Counted from the first letter of the stretch, positions 34,878 to 46,137 are shown. The stretch: 64,000 bases of DNA from Cepaea nemoralis (GCA_014155875.1 JACEFZ010022404.1:106001-170000), one strand, 5' to 3'. The notes: generated by a model from the sequence alone, not told the origin. Made by a program: numbers and translations.

Positions 34878-36340
34878 AACCTTGCCCATAGGTTTCCCGT
34901 AGGCCATCGGAGGGAAGGAGGCATCTTTCTTACCTTTAGATAGGCGATACACCTAGCCCGTCACTCACTGATCAACATCGCTCACGTCCATGGTCTCTCA
35001 CATGTAGCACTCAATACTGGTAGCTGGAGTAATCCATGGCGCGCCTCGTCGCGTGCACGCGTAGCTCACACGCCTTTCGAGGTGCAACAGAAGTTCCCAA
35101 CGAACGGTTCCATGACAAACTTTAAATGTCTTTCTCATATAACTACATCAAGCATGTATTAATTTACTGTAATTTAGTTGGCAATATTCCTTCGCGCAAC
35201 GTCATTATTGTGTCTTTTCGTCAAAGCACATTTTGGCGCATGTTTTATCATGTAACATCAATTAAGAAAACACACACATCTCGAGTGCACATATCAAAAT
35301 ATAGGCGTTTGTTATTTTCTGTACTGGAAACTGTATGTAGTTATTAGACTTATATTTTCACACATTATTGACCGAGACAATTATCCATCAGCGAGGTACT
35401 CAAAGGACGTAATCAACAACATCAACAGCAGACTATGTGATCGTTGGATAAGACTTACAGGTACAGATACATTGTTGTGCGGTAGGTAAACACATATTTC
35501 ACGTTGCTGTTGTTGTGTGTGAACGTATGTTTTGTGTCAACACGTATGTTTATATGTGCAGCTAAATAAAAGCATTATACATCGTGGTTTCGTAAACTGT
35601 AATTTTTCAGGGTACGACTTTGCAAACTAGAGATTCTACATGTTTTAATTTTTCCAAAGAAAAGTATCGCATGCTTTCGTTTTGTTCACAATATTATGAA
35701 TATGTTGCATCTTTAAGACTATGCCTTTGATAATTATCTTATGTCAGAATAATTTAAATATGCATATGGCAAAACGCTATGTGTGAATAAAAGTAACTTT
35801 TTGAATAGATGCTGTTGCAAGGCATCAATATGTCACTCAACAGTTGCATGTCATAAAAGTGACAACAAAGTTACAGAAAACAAGATAAATGACTGCTAAC
35901 AAACATTCTATACTGGAGACACTGTTGATTTCCCTGAATGTCTTCTTTTGGTTGTTATCGTCCACAGAAGCACCGACTCTCAATCAATTGATGCCTTCAC
36001 TTCCTTGTTTTCGTGTGTTTTCTGGGTTTCCATCTTTTTGGTTTGCCCTATGGGGTATCAGTGAAAGTAGTTTCTTATTATAATAATAATAGGTATTCTT
36101 AATGTGTGTCCTGTACAGCGCCACATGATCAGACTGTAACTGGTACCATTAGTATTAGGACTTTTTGCTGGCTGTTGAAGATGAGGACGGAAATAGTGTG
36201 GGGATACTCCGACTACTGTGATGTCGGTTCTTGACTTAATTCGTCCAGCTCAAGCTTTTCTGGATTCATTGGACACCGAGCTCTCTCCCTAAGCTCTCAA
36301 TTTGTGATTCTGTCATATTTAAGTCCTATTCATTCAGCGT
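34877..36340. other. Spacer, nothing recognised
   Basis: This AT-rich sequence contains no motif on either strand that I can assign. A GC-richer patch occurs at 35035-35075. Confidence 0.55.
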
Positions 36341-37055
36341 ACATTCATTCAGTAGCAAGTCCTTTGCAGAGCTTCGCTCCCATAACAACCGTCCGAAAAA
36401 CTTGTCGGTCATAAACAAGATGTCCTGCGTCCGACACACCCATCTGGAGATCATCTGCCACACCATGCACTTATCTTTCTCTTTGACCCTTCTCTTCGTC
36501 TCTTCCCGGGCCTACACCCCTCCATGATCGTTCTCTCCAAACTTTCATGACTGTTCAAGTGACCAAAATATGTACATTTTCTTTGTTTTAACGTTATTTA
36601 GTAGTCAACCTTCTTCAATATTCAGTTCCTATCATATGGGTTCATTTTTTCTTTTCTGTATCCAATGTATTCTTAAATCCCGTCTATAACATTTATATTT
36701 AAAGGCACCTGTGCATTGTTCAGCTTGTTTAATTAATAAGTGTCCAGGTCTCACAAGCGTATGTTGCAATTGAAAAGATGTATGCTCTTAAAAATATAAT
36801 TTGTGTAATTATTTCTGCCCCCCTCCACAATTTATTAAGTTGTTTTAGTTTCTGAAGAGCAAAAGATATTTATCTTTTAATTTCCGTAATTTTGTCACCA
36901 TTGTTGGAAATTAAAGACTCAAGATATTTGAAACTTTCAAGCACTTCCAATTTTTTCTCATTAACATATATTTCTTTCTACATATCAGTTTTATGTGTAT
37001 GCATTATCATTGTTTTCGCTATGTTAAGATATACGTTGTGATTTTCAATATTCTT
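36341..37055 (-). pseudogene. Family B LINE 3' portion
   Basis: The minus strand matches the family B post-RT region. The stretch complementary to 36990-37050 aligns with 52676-52735, and the GHLKRHESLE and DLQMGVSD equivalents lie at 36430-36560. It ends with an ATGAATG-type tail near 36341. Frameshifts are numerous. Its 5' end meets an oppositely oriented LINE fragment at about 37055. Confidence 0.8.
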
Positions 37056-37310
37056 TTATGCAGAATACAACCGGAAATTGGGAAAGAGAAATGTTGGTTT
37101 GTAGATGGCAGAGGTAGAACAAACGCCGTGTATTTGCTAAGAACAGGTAATGGAACGTTCGATAGAAGTGAACAAAGAAATACATCTTTTTTTTCCCCAC
37201 TGAGTACGCAAAGCTCTTCAGAAACTAAAACAAATGAATACATTGTGGAGGGGGACAGAATGTACTTCAAAATATTAGATATCTTAGAGAATGCATCTGG
37301 ACCTGGACAT
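37056..37310 (+). pseudogene. Mosaic of family A RT fragment and family B fragment
   Basis: 37060-37190 encodes IQPEIGKEKCWFVDGRGR and TNAVYLLRTG, the RT segment found intact at 45660-45750. 37208-37310 resembles the family B segment QLNKLWSGTDRTTK. The pieces are too short for independent insertions with visible tails and may result from rearrangement. Confidence 0.6.
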
Positions 37311-37386
37311 TTAGTAAACTGAACAGCACATAAATTCTTTCGAATATAAATTTCTATAGATGGCTTCAAAGTATATCTTGGATACA

Positions 37387-37427
37387 TTCATTCATTCATT
37401 CATTCATTCATTCATTCATTCATTCAT
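37387..37427. repeat. (ATTC)n tail of LINE D2
   Basis: About ten tetranucleotide units (TGAA on the minus strand) directly follow the 3' UTR of LINE D2. Confidence 0.95.
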
Positions 37428-38812
37428 TGGCACCTTGCCGTCTTGACAGACGATATTTTGTGCTTTAAAAAGGCATAATAACTTTTACCTATGGCGGTAG
37501 CAAATGTGCTGATAAGGCCAATTCGCGCTGTAAATGTTCGTTCACAGTGGGGGAATGTGAACACGTGGTCATTTCCACCATCATGCACCATCTTACGTCT
37601 CACACGCTCGGTGTGTGACTTATCTGCAATAATTTTCTCCTTTGTCTTTATTCCATTTCTGATGTTTGCCCTCCATGCAACACGTTCAGCGGCGACTTGC
37701 TCCCAATGTGCATTATCAATGCCTGTATCAGTCATGTCCCGCTTACACACATCTTTGTATCGTAGTAGAGGCCGACCCTGAGATCTCTTACCCATCTGTA
37801 ATTCACCAAAAAAGATGTCCTTTGGTATTCTATCATCATCCATCCTCCTAAGATGTCCTATCCATCTAAGTCTACGAAGACTGAGCATGGAATAAACCGT
37901 CACACAACCTGATCTTTCCAATACTTCAGTATTTGTGATTTTGCCTTGCCACTTAATACCAAGAATTCTTCGCAGACACCGCATATGAAAGCTGTTTAAA
38001 CGTTTCTCTTGGTGTGAGTAAGTTGTCCAGATTTCACTGCCATAAAGAAGAGTACTTTTTGTTTTGGCAGTAAGCTTCCTGTTCTCCCAGACGCTTTTTC
38101 TTAACCTGTTCATTGTTGTTGCTGCCTTACTAATCCGGATGTTTATTTCCTGATCTAAGGATAATTTGCTATTTACCACTGATCCTAGATATATAAAATG
38201 GTCTACCATCTCTAGTTCGGCGTCGTCAATAAAGATTGATGGTACCCCATGTGCACCTTGTGACATAATCTGTGTCTTCTTTTTGCTAATTGTTAAACCA
38301 CATTCAGAACAAGCATTGGAGAGTGCAGATAGTAGACATTGTAATTCTTCCTCAGAGTGGGTCGTAACTGCAGCAACATCTGCAAAAAGCAACTCTCTGA
38401 TCAGTACTCTCCTAATTTTAGTCTTGGCCTTCAATCTCTGAGCATTGTAGAGGCCGCCATCTGAGCGTGAATGAATGTATATACCACCATCCTGATCACG
38501 AAAGGCATATTTCAGTAGAAGTGAAAAGTATATTCCAAAGAGTGTGGGAGCTAGTACACAACCATGCTTAACTCCACTCTTGATTTCAAACTCTTCAGAT
38601 GTTGCACCATCAAACTTGATTATACCCTTCATGCCTGTGAGGAACGATTCCACAATGGACAGAAGAGTTGGTGGGCAGCCAATCTTCTTTATTGCCTTGA
38701 ACAGACCCTCACGACAGACCAAGTCAAATGCCTTTGTGAGGTCGATGAAGGCAATAGACAGTGGTTGAATATGTTCACGGTCAGATTCTCTGGTCACTCC
38801 CTTCCGCGCCAT
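37424..38812 (-). CDS. LINE D2 reverse transcriptase, 5'-truncated
   Basis: This 462-codon open frame is closely similar to LINE D1 from RT motif A onward; the endonuclease is absent. It has FIDLTKAFDLV, GVKHGCVLAPTLFGIY, KKKTQIMSQG, YLGSVVNSKLSLDQ, LRRLRWIGHLRRMDD and GKRSQGRPLLRYKD. The catalytic box reads FADV instead of FADD. The C-terminal finger has lost its first Cys (FPHC for CTYC), followed by a diverged tail. About 15 codons are missing after TKSTLLYGSE compared with D1. The frame is open but catalytically dead. Its first 15 or so residues may be non-LINE sequence at the truncation point. Confidence 0.9.
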   Translation of the reverse strand: MARKGVTRESDREHIQPLSIAFIDLTKAFDLVCREGLFKAIKKIGCPPTLLSIVESFLTGMKGIIKFDGATSEEFEIKSGVKHGCVLAPTLFGIYFSLLLKYAFRDQDGGIYIHSRSDGGLYNAQRLKAKTKIRRVLIRELLFADVAAVTTHSEEELQCLLSALSNACSECGLTISKKKTQIMSQGAHGVPSIFIDDAELEMVDHFIYLGSVVNSKLSLDQEINIRISKAATTMNRLRKSVWENRKLTAKTKSTLLYGSEIWTTYSHQEKRLNSFHMRCLRRILGIKWQGKITNTEVLERSGCVTVYSMLSLRRLRWIGHLRRMDDDRIPKDIFFGELQMGKRSQGRPLLRYKDVCKRDMTDTGIDNAHWEQVAAERVAWRANIRNGIKTKEKIIADKSHTERVRRKMVHDGGNDHVFTFPHCERTFTARIGLISTFATAIGKSYYAFLKHKISSVKTARCQ

Positions 38813-39082
38813 TCTCTCCAGACAATGATGGTGTATATTTGTTTTTTTGTTATCACATATTCTCAGTCTTGTCTTTTATTCCTAATAGAGTGTTTATATA
38901 TTATGTATTAGGTGTAATGGGAAATTAGGTGCGTGCAAAGTGTTTTGTATAGTACAATTTATTATTCTATCGCTTCATATCTACTATTGCAGTATAAGGA
39001 CTTACGCCAAGCTGTCAAATTCTATTTTCCCTATCTATTACACCTTCCTCCACGTAGTCTCCATATTTAGTCATCTTTGTCT

Positions 39083-39290
39083 CTAGTTATCTTCTACATG
39101 TGGTGTTAGATCTTCCTCTATTTTGCCTGTCCCTGTGTTCCAGAGGGTGGACTTTCTAATTATACTATTGTCACGTCTTATCAGTGTGTGTCCTATCCGT
39201 CCCGGGTTTCTTTTCCTCACCTCTTCAATTGGCAAGCATTTGTTTAATTCTCTCCATAAGCTCAACATTAGTGATTATGGCATACCATTT
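39083..39290 (-). pseudogene. C-terminal fragment of another LINE
   Basis: The frame gives PGRIGHTLIRRDNSIIRKS followed by LWNTGTGK. This resembles the W-x-GH-x-L-R-R ... ALxWNPQGKR pattern at the C-terminus of several invertebrate LINEs. It belongs to none of families A, B, D or E. Its limits are uncertain. Confidence 0.5.
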
Positions 39291-39407
39291 CAGCCATTCT
39301 ATTATGCAGAGACACCAGTTAATTCATGTGTGCAGTATCTTAATCATTGCTTTTGTTGTTCTTCATGTTTTATTACGGCTTATTAGGCGTGCACAATATA
39401 GTGTACA

Positions 39408-39447
39408 ACACACACACACACACACACACACACACCACACACACACA

Positions 39448-39478
<31 letters not shown>
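39408..39478. repeat. (CA)n microsatellite
   Basis: CA units with two CC interruptions. A family B LINE fragment begins about 45 bases downstream. Confidence 0.97.
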
Positions 39479-39522
39479 TCAGGCTTAAAGGCCATTAAAA
39501 AAACAAAACACACATATGCACC

Positions 39523-40055
39523 TACTTAAACAGCAGAGGAAGACAAAATTGAAGATTTTTACAGCACACTGCAAGACACAGTACATAAGACTGGTCATAA
39601 TGACAAAACAATAATAATAATAGGAGATCTTAACATAAAAGTGGGTACAGGAAGAGATGAAAATGAGAGACACTGTTTAGAAACATTTGGATTGGGAAAT
39701 AGAAATGATGCAGGTGACAAATTAATTCAATTTTGCACAGAAAATGAGTTAACACACTTTTTAAACAACACCCAAGAAGACTCTTCACGTGGAAGTTCCC
39801 GAACAGTACCACCAAAAACTAGATAGATTATATTTTAATACAAAGAAGACGGAAATCAAGCATAACATCGGCAAGCACCTTATGAAGTGCACACTTTGAT
39901 ACAGATCATCAGTTATTAGAAGCAGATGAGAAAGTTAAACTCAAAAAAACTTACCCGAGGACCAAGGCCACTTCGTTTTGATCTCACAAAAATACCAGAT
40001 GCATATAACGTAGAAGCGAAGAATCGTTTTGGGGTCTTAATGTCTATACAGATCA
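39523..40055 (+). pseudogene. Family B LINE endonuclease fragment
   Basis: The plus strand encodes EDKIEDFYSTLQDTVHKTGH, IIIIGDLNIKVGTGRDEN and LGNRNDAGDKLIQFCTENEL. Later, after frameshifts, it gives RGPRPLRFDLTKIPDAYNVE and KNRFGVL. These match the antisense of 62160-62720. Both ends are truncated, with no tail. Confidence 0.82.
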
Positions 40056-41067
40056 TTACGGGGCGGCATTTCCAATACCTCACGGCCCTGATGAAAGCCT
40101 TTTGTAGTACTATTTTAATATTTCTGATAGTCATATGCGCAGGTAATGTTAGGAGCACGGAAGCGGGTTCGAGGATGGATCGTGGTTTGAAAGTGAGGGA
40201 AAGATTCGCCACCTATTCTTCCTTGCTCTCAAGACTACAACATTGCTCTCAAGACTATACAATGGCGCTATCACATGTCAGTCCCATTAAAGGGAAATGC
40301 TATGTAGTATTTTATTTATTGTTAATAATAAGGATAATACAGGTGACAGTATTATTTTGCACTCATGTTCTTATTTTGAATGTATCGGTTTGTTGTCCTG
40401 CATGAAAAACTCTCCATTTCATCTCCCTAAATGCCTTTATTTAAGTTAATGATTTTCTGAGGGCTCTCATTGTGCCTTATCAATTTCCAAAGGGATTCCC
40501 TATCAATGCCGTAAATGAACTTTTGTCACATCCCACAATTTCAATATTTTTCTTGAGTCCAGTTCATGGCTTTGCTCTGTTATTTTGCGTAATGTGGATA
40601 GCAGGTCAGTGCAGGATCTGTTTAGTCGAAAGCCTTCCTATTCGTCATGTGTTTGTCAATGGCATCTTATAATCCTCTCTCTCTCCCCCCCCCCCCCCCC
40701 ACACACACCGAATGGGTGGTGGCCCTATTTTTACCTACAAAGGCAGACAAAGCACTCATAGAGTAGGAAACAGTGGCTTCTAGAAAAAAATAATAGCAAC
40801 ATGCGAATGCGAGCGAAATAAGAATACAAACATGAACATAATCCATTGTTATACAACAACAAATTACAAGGATGAAATAGCTATTGGGGAGCTTGACATG
40901 AAACGTCAAAGTAGTTATAAGTCACTGTCATCTACTGCCTACAGTACCTTGCAGTGTAGGGCGAGGGGGTCTTGAGCTTGAGGAATTAAGGCTGCCTGGC
41001 TAGTTCAGTCGCCGCGAACTATGCAGGTTAGAATTTCCTTTTTGCCCCCGACAGAAAAAATATCCAT
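40056..41067. other. Spacer with short poly-C tract
   Basis: No coding motif. A CT-rich run followed by a (C)n tract and CACACA lies at 40675-40707. Confidence 0.55.
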
Positions 41068-41136
41068 ACCTTACCGAGGATTCGATCGCCTGGTCTCCTG
41101 AAGGAGAACACGGCGTTCTTACGACAGCCACTCCCC
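41068..41136 (-). repeat. tRNA-like sequence, probable SINE head
   Basis: The minus strand reads GGGGAGTGGCTGTCGTAAGA at the 5' end and GCGATCGAATCCTC about 45 bases later, resembling box A and box B of a Pol III promoter. It lacks a convincing full cloverleaf, so it is a SINE head or pseudo-tRNA rather than a tRNA gene. Confidence 0.4.
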
Positions 41137-41339
41137 AGTATTTTATTAAATATTTATTTTATAATTAAGTAATAAACCAAATCGCAATATTAGTTTGTAC
41201 GGGCTGTCTAAAGTCAAGATCATCATCATCATGTGCCTTGCTAGCTCAACTAGGTGTTCACGTCTTTGCGCAGAAAGTCAAGATATGATTAGATAATACG
41301 GTTTATGAAGCATTAATGGGGAAACATTTGAAGTGCAAC

Positions 41340-41973
41340 AGCTGATCCAGAGCAACACACATCAAGGTGACATAGTCATCTACACTGATGGGTCAGTGGT
41401 GAGAAACAGACGTAGTGGCTGAGGCTTTATTGCAAAGGCTAATGGGCGAGTCTTGAGAAAGGAGAGTCTGGCATATGAGACTACAAACTCCAGCATGAGA
41501 ATGGAAGTGAAGGCAGTAATAGTCCGGTGGCTAGAGGAGACTACTGCAACACACGTTGTATTCATTACGGATTCAAAGAGTATGCTTAGCAAGGTGGAGG
41601 AAGGAATGTTTCATGTGGAATGGCTCTCGTCGGTTCAGAGGTCACAGATCGTGAGAATTGTATGGATATTTTGCCCTGGCCATGCGGGTGTACGGGGGAA
41701 TGAACAGGCTGATAGGCTAGCAGGGAATGCACCTCTTGGTGGAATTTTGCCTATGGAAGGCGGAGGAACAGATTGAGAACCCATATGTTGAAAGAATGAG
41801 ATTGCGGGGGATGGGCAGGGGTTCTGGAAGAATCTCAAATCTGAGAGGGAAGACCAGGAGATCATTTAATCAGTTAGCGGTGGGTACGATTAGTAGTATG
41901 ACTCTTCGCTGGCTGTTGAACGAGGGGACGGAGCACGTATGGGAATGTCATGAGTGCAGTGATGTCGGTTCTT
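41340..41973 (+). pseudogene. LINE E: RNase H and C-terminal fragment
   Basis: It begins near 41380 with IVIYTDGSVVRNRRSG, the first acidic RNase H motif. The 41453-41776 frame then gives MEVKAVIVRWLEE, FITDSKSMLSK and FCPGHAGVRGNEQADRLAG. These are the E, D and H-D signatures of LINE-encoded RNase H (I/R1-like LINEs). A shift near 41740 moves into 41727-41975 (RGKTRRSFNQLAVGTIS, RWLLNEGTEHVWEC), the putative C-terminal Cys-His remnant. The 3' end reads GATGTCGGTTCTTGACTCAA. Confidence 0.85.
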
Positions 41974-41984
41974 GACTCAACTCA

Positions 41985-42223
41985 AAAAGTCGCTTAAAAG
42001 TCGACAGAGTCGACTTCATTGCACCGGATGTTATCCCTTATGGCTCGGTCTCTTTCCGCAGCGCGGAAAGCGTCGCGCAAAGCATGAACTCCGTAGCTCT
42101 AGCGACTACCCACAGGAGTCTCCGAAAAATTTAACTCGTGAACCGAAGGACGCGGCCGGAATCGAACCCACAACCTTCGGAGCCCAAGTCAAACGGCTTG
42201 ACCACTTGGCCTCGGAGATTGCC
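41985..42223 (-). mobile_element. tRNA-derived SINE, copy 1
   Basis: On the minus strand a tRNA-related head begins near 42223, with a box A-like GGCCAAGTGGTC and a perfect box B GGTTCGATTCC. A tRNA-unrelated body with the palindromic CTTTCCGCGCTGCGGAAAG follows, ending GCGACTTTTT. It is flanked by ACTCAACTCA at both ends (near 41975-41984 and 42225-42234), consistent with a target duplication at the tail of LINE E. Confidence 0.82.
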
Positions 42224-42489
42224 CAACTCAACTCAACTCAACAACAACATAATGGGGAAACAAGGATGCGTGGTTTCCTTTCTACAGTCGCTTTCTTTGA
42301 ACTCAAGCCTAGTCAACATACATGCTACTACTTCTTGTGCACTGGGCTGACCTTTGCGTGTGGATTAGCTGTCCCTATTACCAGTGTACACTGCAATGAG
42401 ACGAACAACTTCGACTCCAGAGGTACTTGTAATTTACGTAGAGGTACTCGTAATTGACGTCCCCAAGTCAATGATGAGAAGTAAACATG

Positions 42490-42601
42490 CTAGTCCAAAT
42501 GCACGGTGTAGGGTTTGGATCCGCTAGCTCGGCATCAACACAAGGGATGTTTAAGAAACAACGCTCTCATCCATTCGGCCATGCTGACTTTTGGACTAGA
42601 T
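42490..42601 (-). repeat. tRNA-like sequence, second SINE type (candidate)
   Basis: The minus strand contains GTCAGCATGGCCGAATGG (box A-like) and GGATCCAAACCC (weak box B), bracketed by complementary TAGTCCAAA and TTTGGACTA. A 31-base part of it recurs at 43147-43177. Confidence 0.4.
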
Positions 42602-42881
42602 GTGATGAGCGGAAATAGAGAATAATTCTCCATATTTGCGCAGTGAACAAATATGTCATAAGCGGATATGCTTTTCCACATAAAATACTAAATAAAGCTA
42701 TATCGTTAACACAATACCACAAATCAGAATATCAAATTGACCATATCTGTATCAACAAGAAATGTAGAAAATTTCTACATGACGAAACAATCTAAGTGGC
42801 GCAATGTAGTTCAAAACCATAAACAATTAGGTGTAGGGCTGGCAACACCTAGTCGATAATAAACTTCCATTACAACTTTTC

Positions 42882-43150
42882 ATGAACAGGCTGATAGGCT
42901 AGCAGGGAATGCACCTCTTGGTGGAATTTTGCCTATGGAAGGCGGAGGAACAGATTGAGAACCCATATGTTGAAAGAATGAGATTGCGGGGGATGGGCAG
43001 GGGTTCTGGAAGAATCTCAAATCTGAGAGGGAAGACCAGGAGAACATTTAATCAGTTAGCGGTGGGTACAATTAGTAGTATGACTCTTCGCTGGCTGTTG
43101 AACGAGGGGACGGAGCACGTATGGGAATGTCATGAGTGCAGTGATGTCGG
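42882..43150 (+). pseudogene. LINE E fragment, duplicate of 41700-41968
   Basis: This is 269 bases nearly identical (about two differences) to the C-terminal part of the LINE E copy about 1.2 kb upstream. It covers ADRLAG to the WECHEC end. It has neither poly-A nor tandem tail and switches at TCGG into a repeat of 42529-42559. Confidence 0.9.
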
Positions 43151-43537
43151 CATCAACACAAGGGATGTTTAAGAAACCGGACTTCGGTAAAATGGCGACA
43201 AGATGAAGCGTTACTTTTTGGAGGGACGCTATTTAGTGTTTTTCATTGGATTTCGTGTGATTTCCTTTGGATTCCCTGTGAATAGTGTTTCACTGTGGAT
43301 TATGTGATGTTATATTGTGTTCCTTTTATTGGAAGTTTTCAAAAGAAGCCACGGAAGGCAGGTGGTGGATGTAATTTTGAGGGCAGCCGACAGATATTTG
43401 TGGGTCATGGCCTTGAGTTACACGACGGCAGGCAGAAGAACTCGTATTGAGTCAATGGTTGCGGTCTCCGACCAGTATGGTCACTGCCATAGAGGAAAGC
43501 AACGGCAAACTACCTCTTTAAAAGTGCCTAGTATATC

Positions 43538-45004
43538 ATGATTCGCTTAAAGACCGATCATCGCAAGACAAGGACAGAGACGTTAAAATTAGCAACTTGG
43601 AACGTTAGGACGTTAAACAACGACGGAACATTAGAGAACATAAAACAAGAAATTGAAAGGGAAAAAATTAATATCTTAGGTATGTGCGAAACGAGATGGA
43701 CAGGAGCAGGCATCAAGATAGAAGAAGATTTCAAGATTATTTATTCTGGAGGTGAAGTTCGTCATAGGGGAGTGGCAATTATTCTGGACAGGAAAACATC
43801 AAAATCTATTCAAGGATATTGGGCCGTGTCGGACAGAGTTCTACTAGTTAAATTAAGTGGCAGACATTTTAGCATAAATATTATTCAAGTATATGCCCCA
43901 ACAGGAGAATCCAGTGATGATAGTGTAGAAGAATTTTATAATGACATAGAGTCTGCCTTAAAGAAATGTAAAAATTCAGAAATAACCATCATAATAGGGG
44001 ACTTCAATGCAAAAGTAGGAAATCAAGGAGATAGATACACAGCAGGAAACTATGGTTTAGGAGAGAGAAATGAAAGAGGATACAGACTCGTAGAGTGGGC
44101 AAAAGAACAGGAAATGATTGTAGGAAACACCTGGTTCAAACAACACCCTAGAAGATTATGGACATGGAGGAGTCCTGATATCAGGATTAGAAACCAGATT
44201 GACTACATTCTCATTAGCAGAAGATTTAGAAACGCATTAACAATAGCAAAAACAGTTCTCAGTGCTGATTGTTATAGTGACCACAGATTACTCACAGGAA
44301 CATTGAGGATAAAGTTGAAGAAAGTCAAGTATATAACAGGAAACACTAAATATGATTTGTGTACATTGAGTAATGACAAGGAAATACAAAACAAATTCAA
44401 CATAGAAGTACAGAACAGATTCGAAATTTTGTCTGATCTAGAGATCCTATTCCAGGATGTGGATGATCAATGGGAAACGTTGAAGAATTCAATCAATGTG
44501 GCTGCAGAAACAACTATTCCAAAATTAAAGAAGGTGGGTCGTAAGAAATGGATGACTGAAGAAATTTTACACCTCATGGAAACAAGAAGACTCAACAAAA
44601 ATAATTCTGTCAAATATGAAGAAATTCACAGACAAGTCAGAACATTATGTAAGGAGGCAAAAGAAGCATGGCTTGAGGAAAAGTGCTTAGAAATTGAAAG
44701 CCAACACAACAGTCAAAATACCAAATTAGTGCACAAAAGAATCCAGGAACTTACTAATAAAAGAACAAGTACATCAACAGGGTGTCTAAAAACTGAAGAT
44801 GGCAAAATCATAATAGAAAAAGACCAGATTCTACAAATATGGACAGATTATGTGAAACACCTTTATGATGATAACAGAGACGAACAGTATGATATTAGAT
44901 TTAATAATGAAGGACCGCCAATTTTGGAGATGGAGGTTCGAAATGTTCTTAAGCATATGAAAACTGGCAAGGCCCCGGTGCAGATAACATCACAACAGAA
45001 ATGA
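43538..45004 (+). CDS. LINE A endonuclease and RT N-terminus
   Basis: This 488-codon frame carries an APE-type endonuclease at about residues 15-260: LATWNVRTLNNDG, ILGMCETRWTGAG (catalytic Glu), IIQVYAPTGESSDD, IIIGDFNAKVGNQGD, NQIDYILISRR and YSDHRLLTG (catalytic Asp-His). The linker KKWMTEEILHLMETRR leads to the RT N-terminal motif MKTGKAP, where a missing G near 44975 throws the frame into an early stop. ATG 43538 is chosen because it is the first in frame just before the domain; the first two residues fit other family members. The nuclease looks intact. Confidence 0.92.
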   Translation: MIRLKTDHRKTRTETLKLATWNVRTLNNDGTLENIKQEIEREKINILGMCETRWTGAGIKIEEDFKIIYSGGEVRHRGVAIILDRKTSKSIQGYWAVSDRVLLVKLSGRHFSINIIQVYAPTGESSDDSVEEFYNDIESALKKCKNSEITIIIGDFNAKVGNQGDRYTAGNYGLGERNERGYRLVEWAKEQEMIVGNTWFKQHPRRLWTWRSPDIRIRNQIDYILISRRFRNALTIAKTVLSADCYSDHRLLTGTLRIKLKKVKYITGNTKYDLCTLSNDKEIQNKFNIEVQNRFEILSDLEILFQDVDDQWETLKNSINVAAETTIPKLKKVGRKKWMTEEILHLMETRRLNKNNSVKYEEIHRQVRTLCKEAKEAWLEEKCLEIESQHNSQNTKLVHKRIQELTNKRTSTSTGCLKTEDGKIIIEKDQILQIWTDYVKHLYDDNRDEQYDIRFNNEGPPILEMEVRNVLKHMKTGKAPVQITSQQK

Positions 45005-45561
45005 TTAACGCTTTAGAAGAATTTGGAATAGATCAAGTCACCAGACCGCTGAACACATTATATGATACTGGAGATATACCTCCTGAAATATGTAACTCTA
45101 TATTTATTGCAATCCCAAATAAAGGCTTAGAAATGAAAGCCAACACAACAGTCCAAAATACCAAATTAGTGCACAAAAGAATCCAGGAACTTACTAATAA
45201 AGAACAAGTACATCAACAGGGTGTCTAAAAACTGAAGATGGCAAATCATAATAGAAAAAGACCAGATTCTACAAATATGGACAGATTATGTGAAACACCT
45301 TTATGATGATAACAGAGACGAACAGTATGATATTAGATTTAATAATGAAGGACCGCCAATTTTGGAGATGGAGGTTCGAAATGTTCTTAAGCATATGAAA
45401 ACTGGCAAGGCCCCGGTGCAGATAACATCACAACAGAAATGATTAAAGCTTTAGAAGAATTTGGAATAGATCAAGTCACCAGACCGCTGAACACATTATA
45501 TGATACTGGAGATATACCTCCTGAATTATGTAACTCTATATTTATTGCAATCCCAAAGAAA
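44685..45561 (+). repeat. Tandem duplication inside LINE A (unit about 440 bp)
   Basis: 44685-45124 and 45125-45561 are head-to-tail copies with about six small differences, including a one-base loss in an A run. Both carry the same missing G in the GKAPG motif, so that frameshift predates the duplication. Confidence 0.95.
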
Positions 45562-46137
45562 TCAGGAACCTTGGAATGTGATCAACATAGAACAATTAGT
45601 ATAATGAGTCACATCACAAAGATTTTGCTAAGAATTATCATGCAAAGAATGAGGAAGAAGATACAACCTGAAATAGGGGAAGAACAATGCGGGTTTGTAG
45701 AAGGAAAGGGTACAGTAAATGCTGTGTATATGCTGCGAACAGTTATTGAACGTGCTATAGAAGTAAACAAGGATATACATCTTTGCTTTATTGACTATAC
45801 AAAGGCTTTTGATAGCGTTAGACATGTCAGCATGGTGGATATGCTTGCAGATCTACAAATTGATGGGAAAGACATTAGACTTATAAAAAACATATATTGG
45901 AAACAACAAGCTGCAATAAGGATTGATAATGAAGTGGGACAGTATCAGCCAATTAAGAGAGGTGTTAGGCAGGGATGTGTGATGTCTCCAGATCTTTTTT
46001 CCCTGTACAGTGAAAATATTTTCAGAAATGTAGAGGATATAAATGGAATCAGCATTGGAGGACGAAACATCAATAACATTAGATATGCAGATGATACAGT
46101 ATTAATTGCAGACAATGCGCAGGACCTGCAACAATAA
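45439..46137 (+). pseudogene. LINE A reverse transcriptase palm
   Basis: The 232-codon frame contains KKSGTLECDQHRTISIMSH, GEEQCGFVEGKGTVNAVYML, motif A LCFIDYTKAFDSV, GVRQGCVMSPDLFSLY and the catalytic box IRYADDTVLIAD. A TAA at 46135-46137 interrupts it 11 codons later. The same frame continues without shift into the next segment, so a single nonsense change separates them. Confidence 0.92.

Noticed and set aside
42490..42601. Functional tRNA gene
   Set aside because: Box B is poor and no full cloverleaf forms; kept only as a tRNA-like or SINE candidate.
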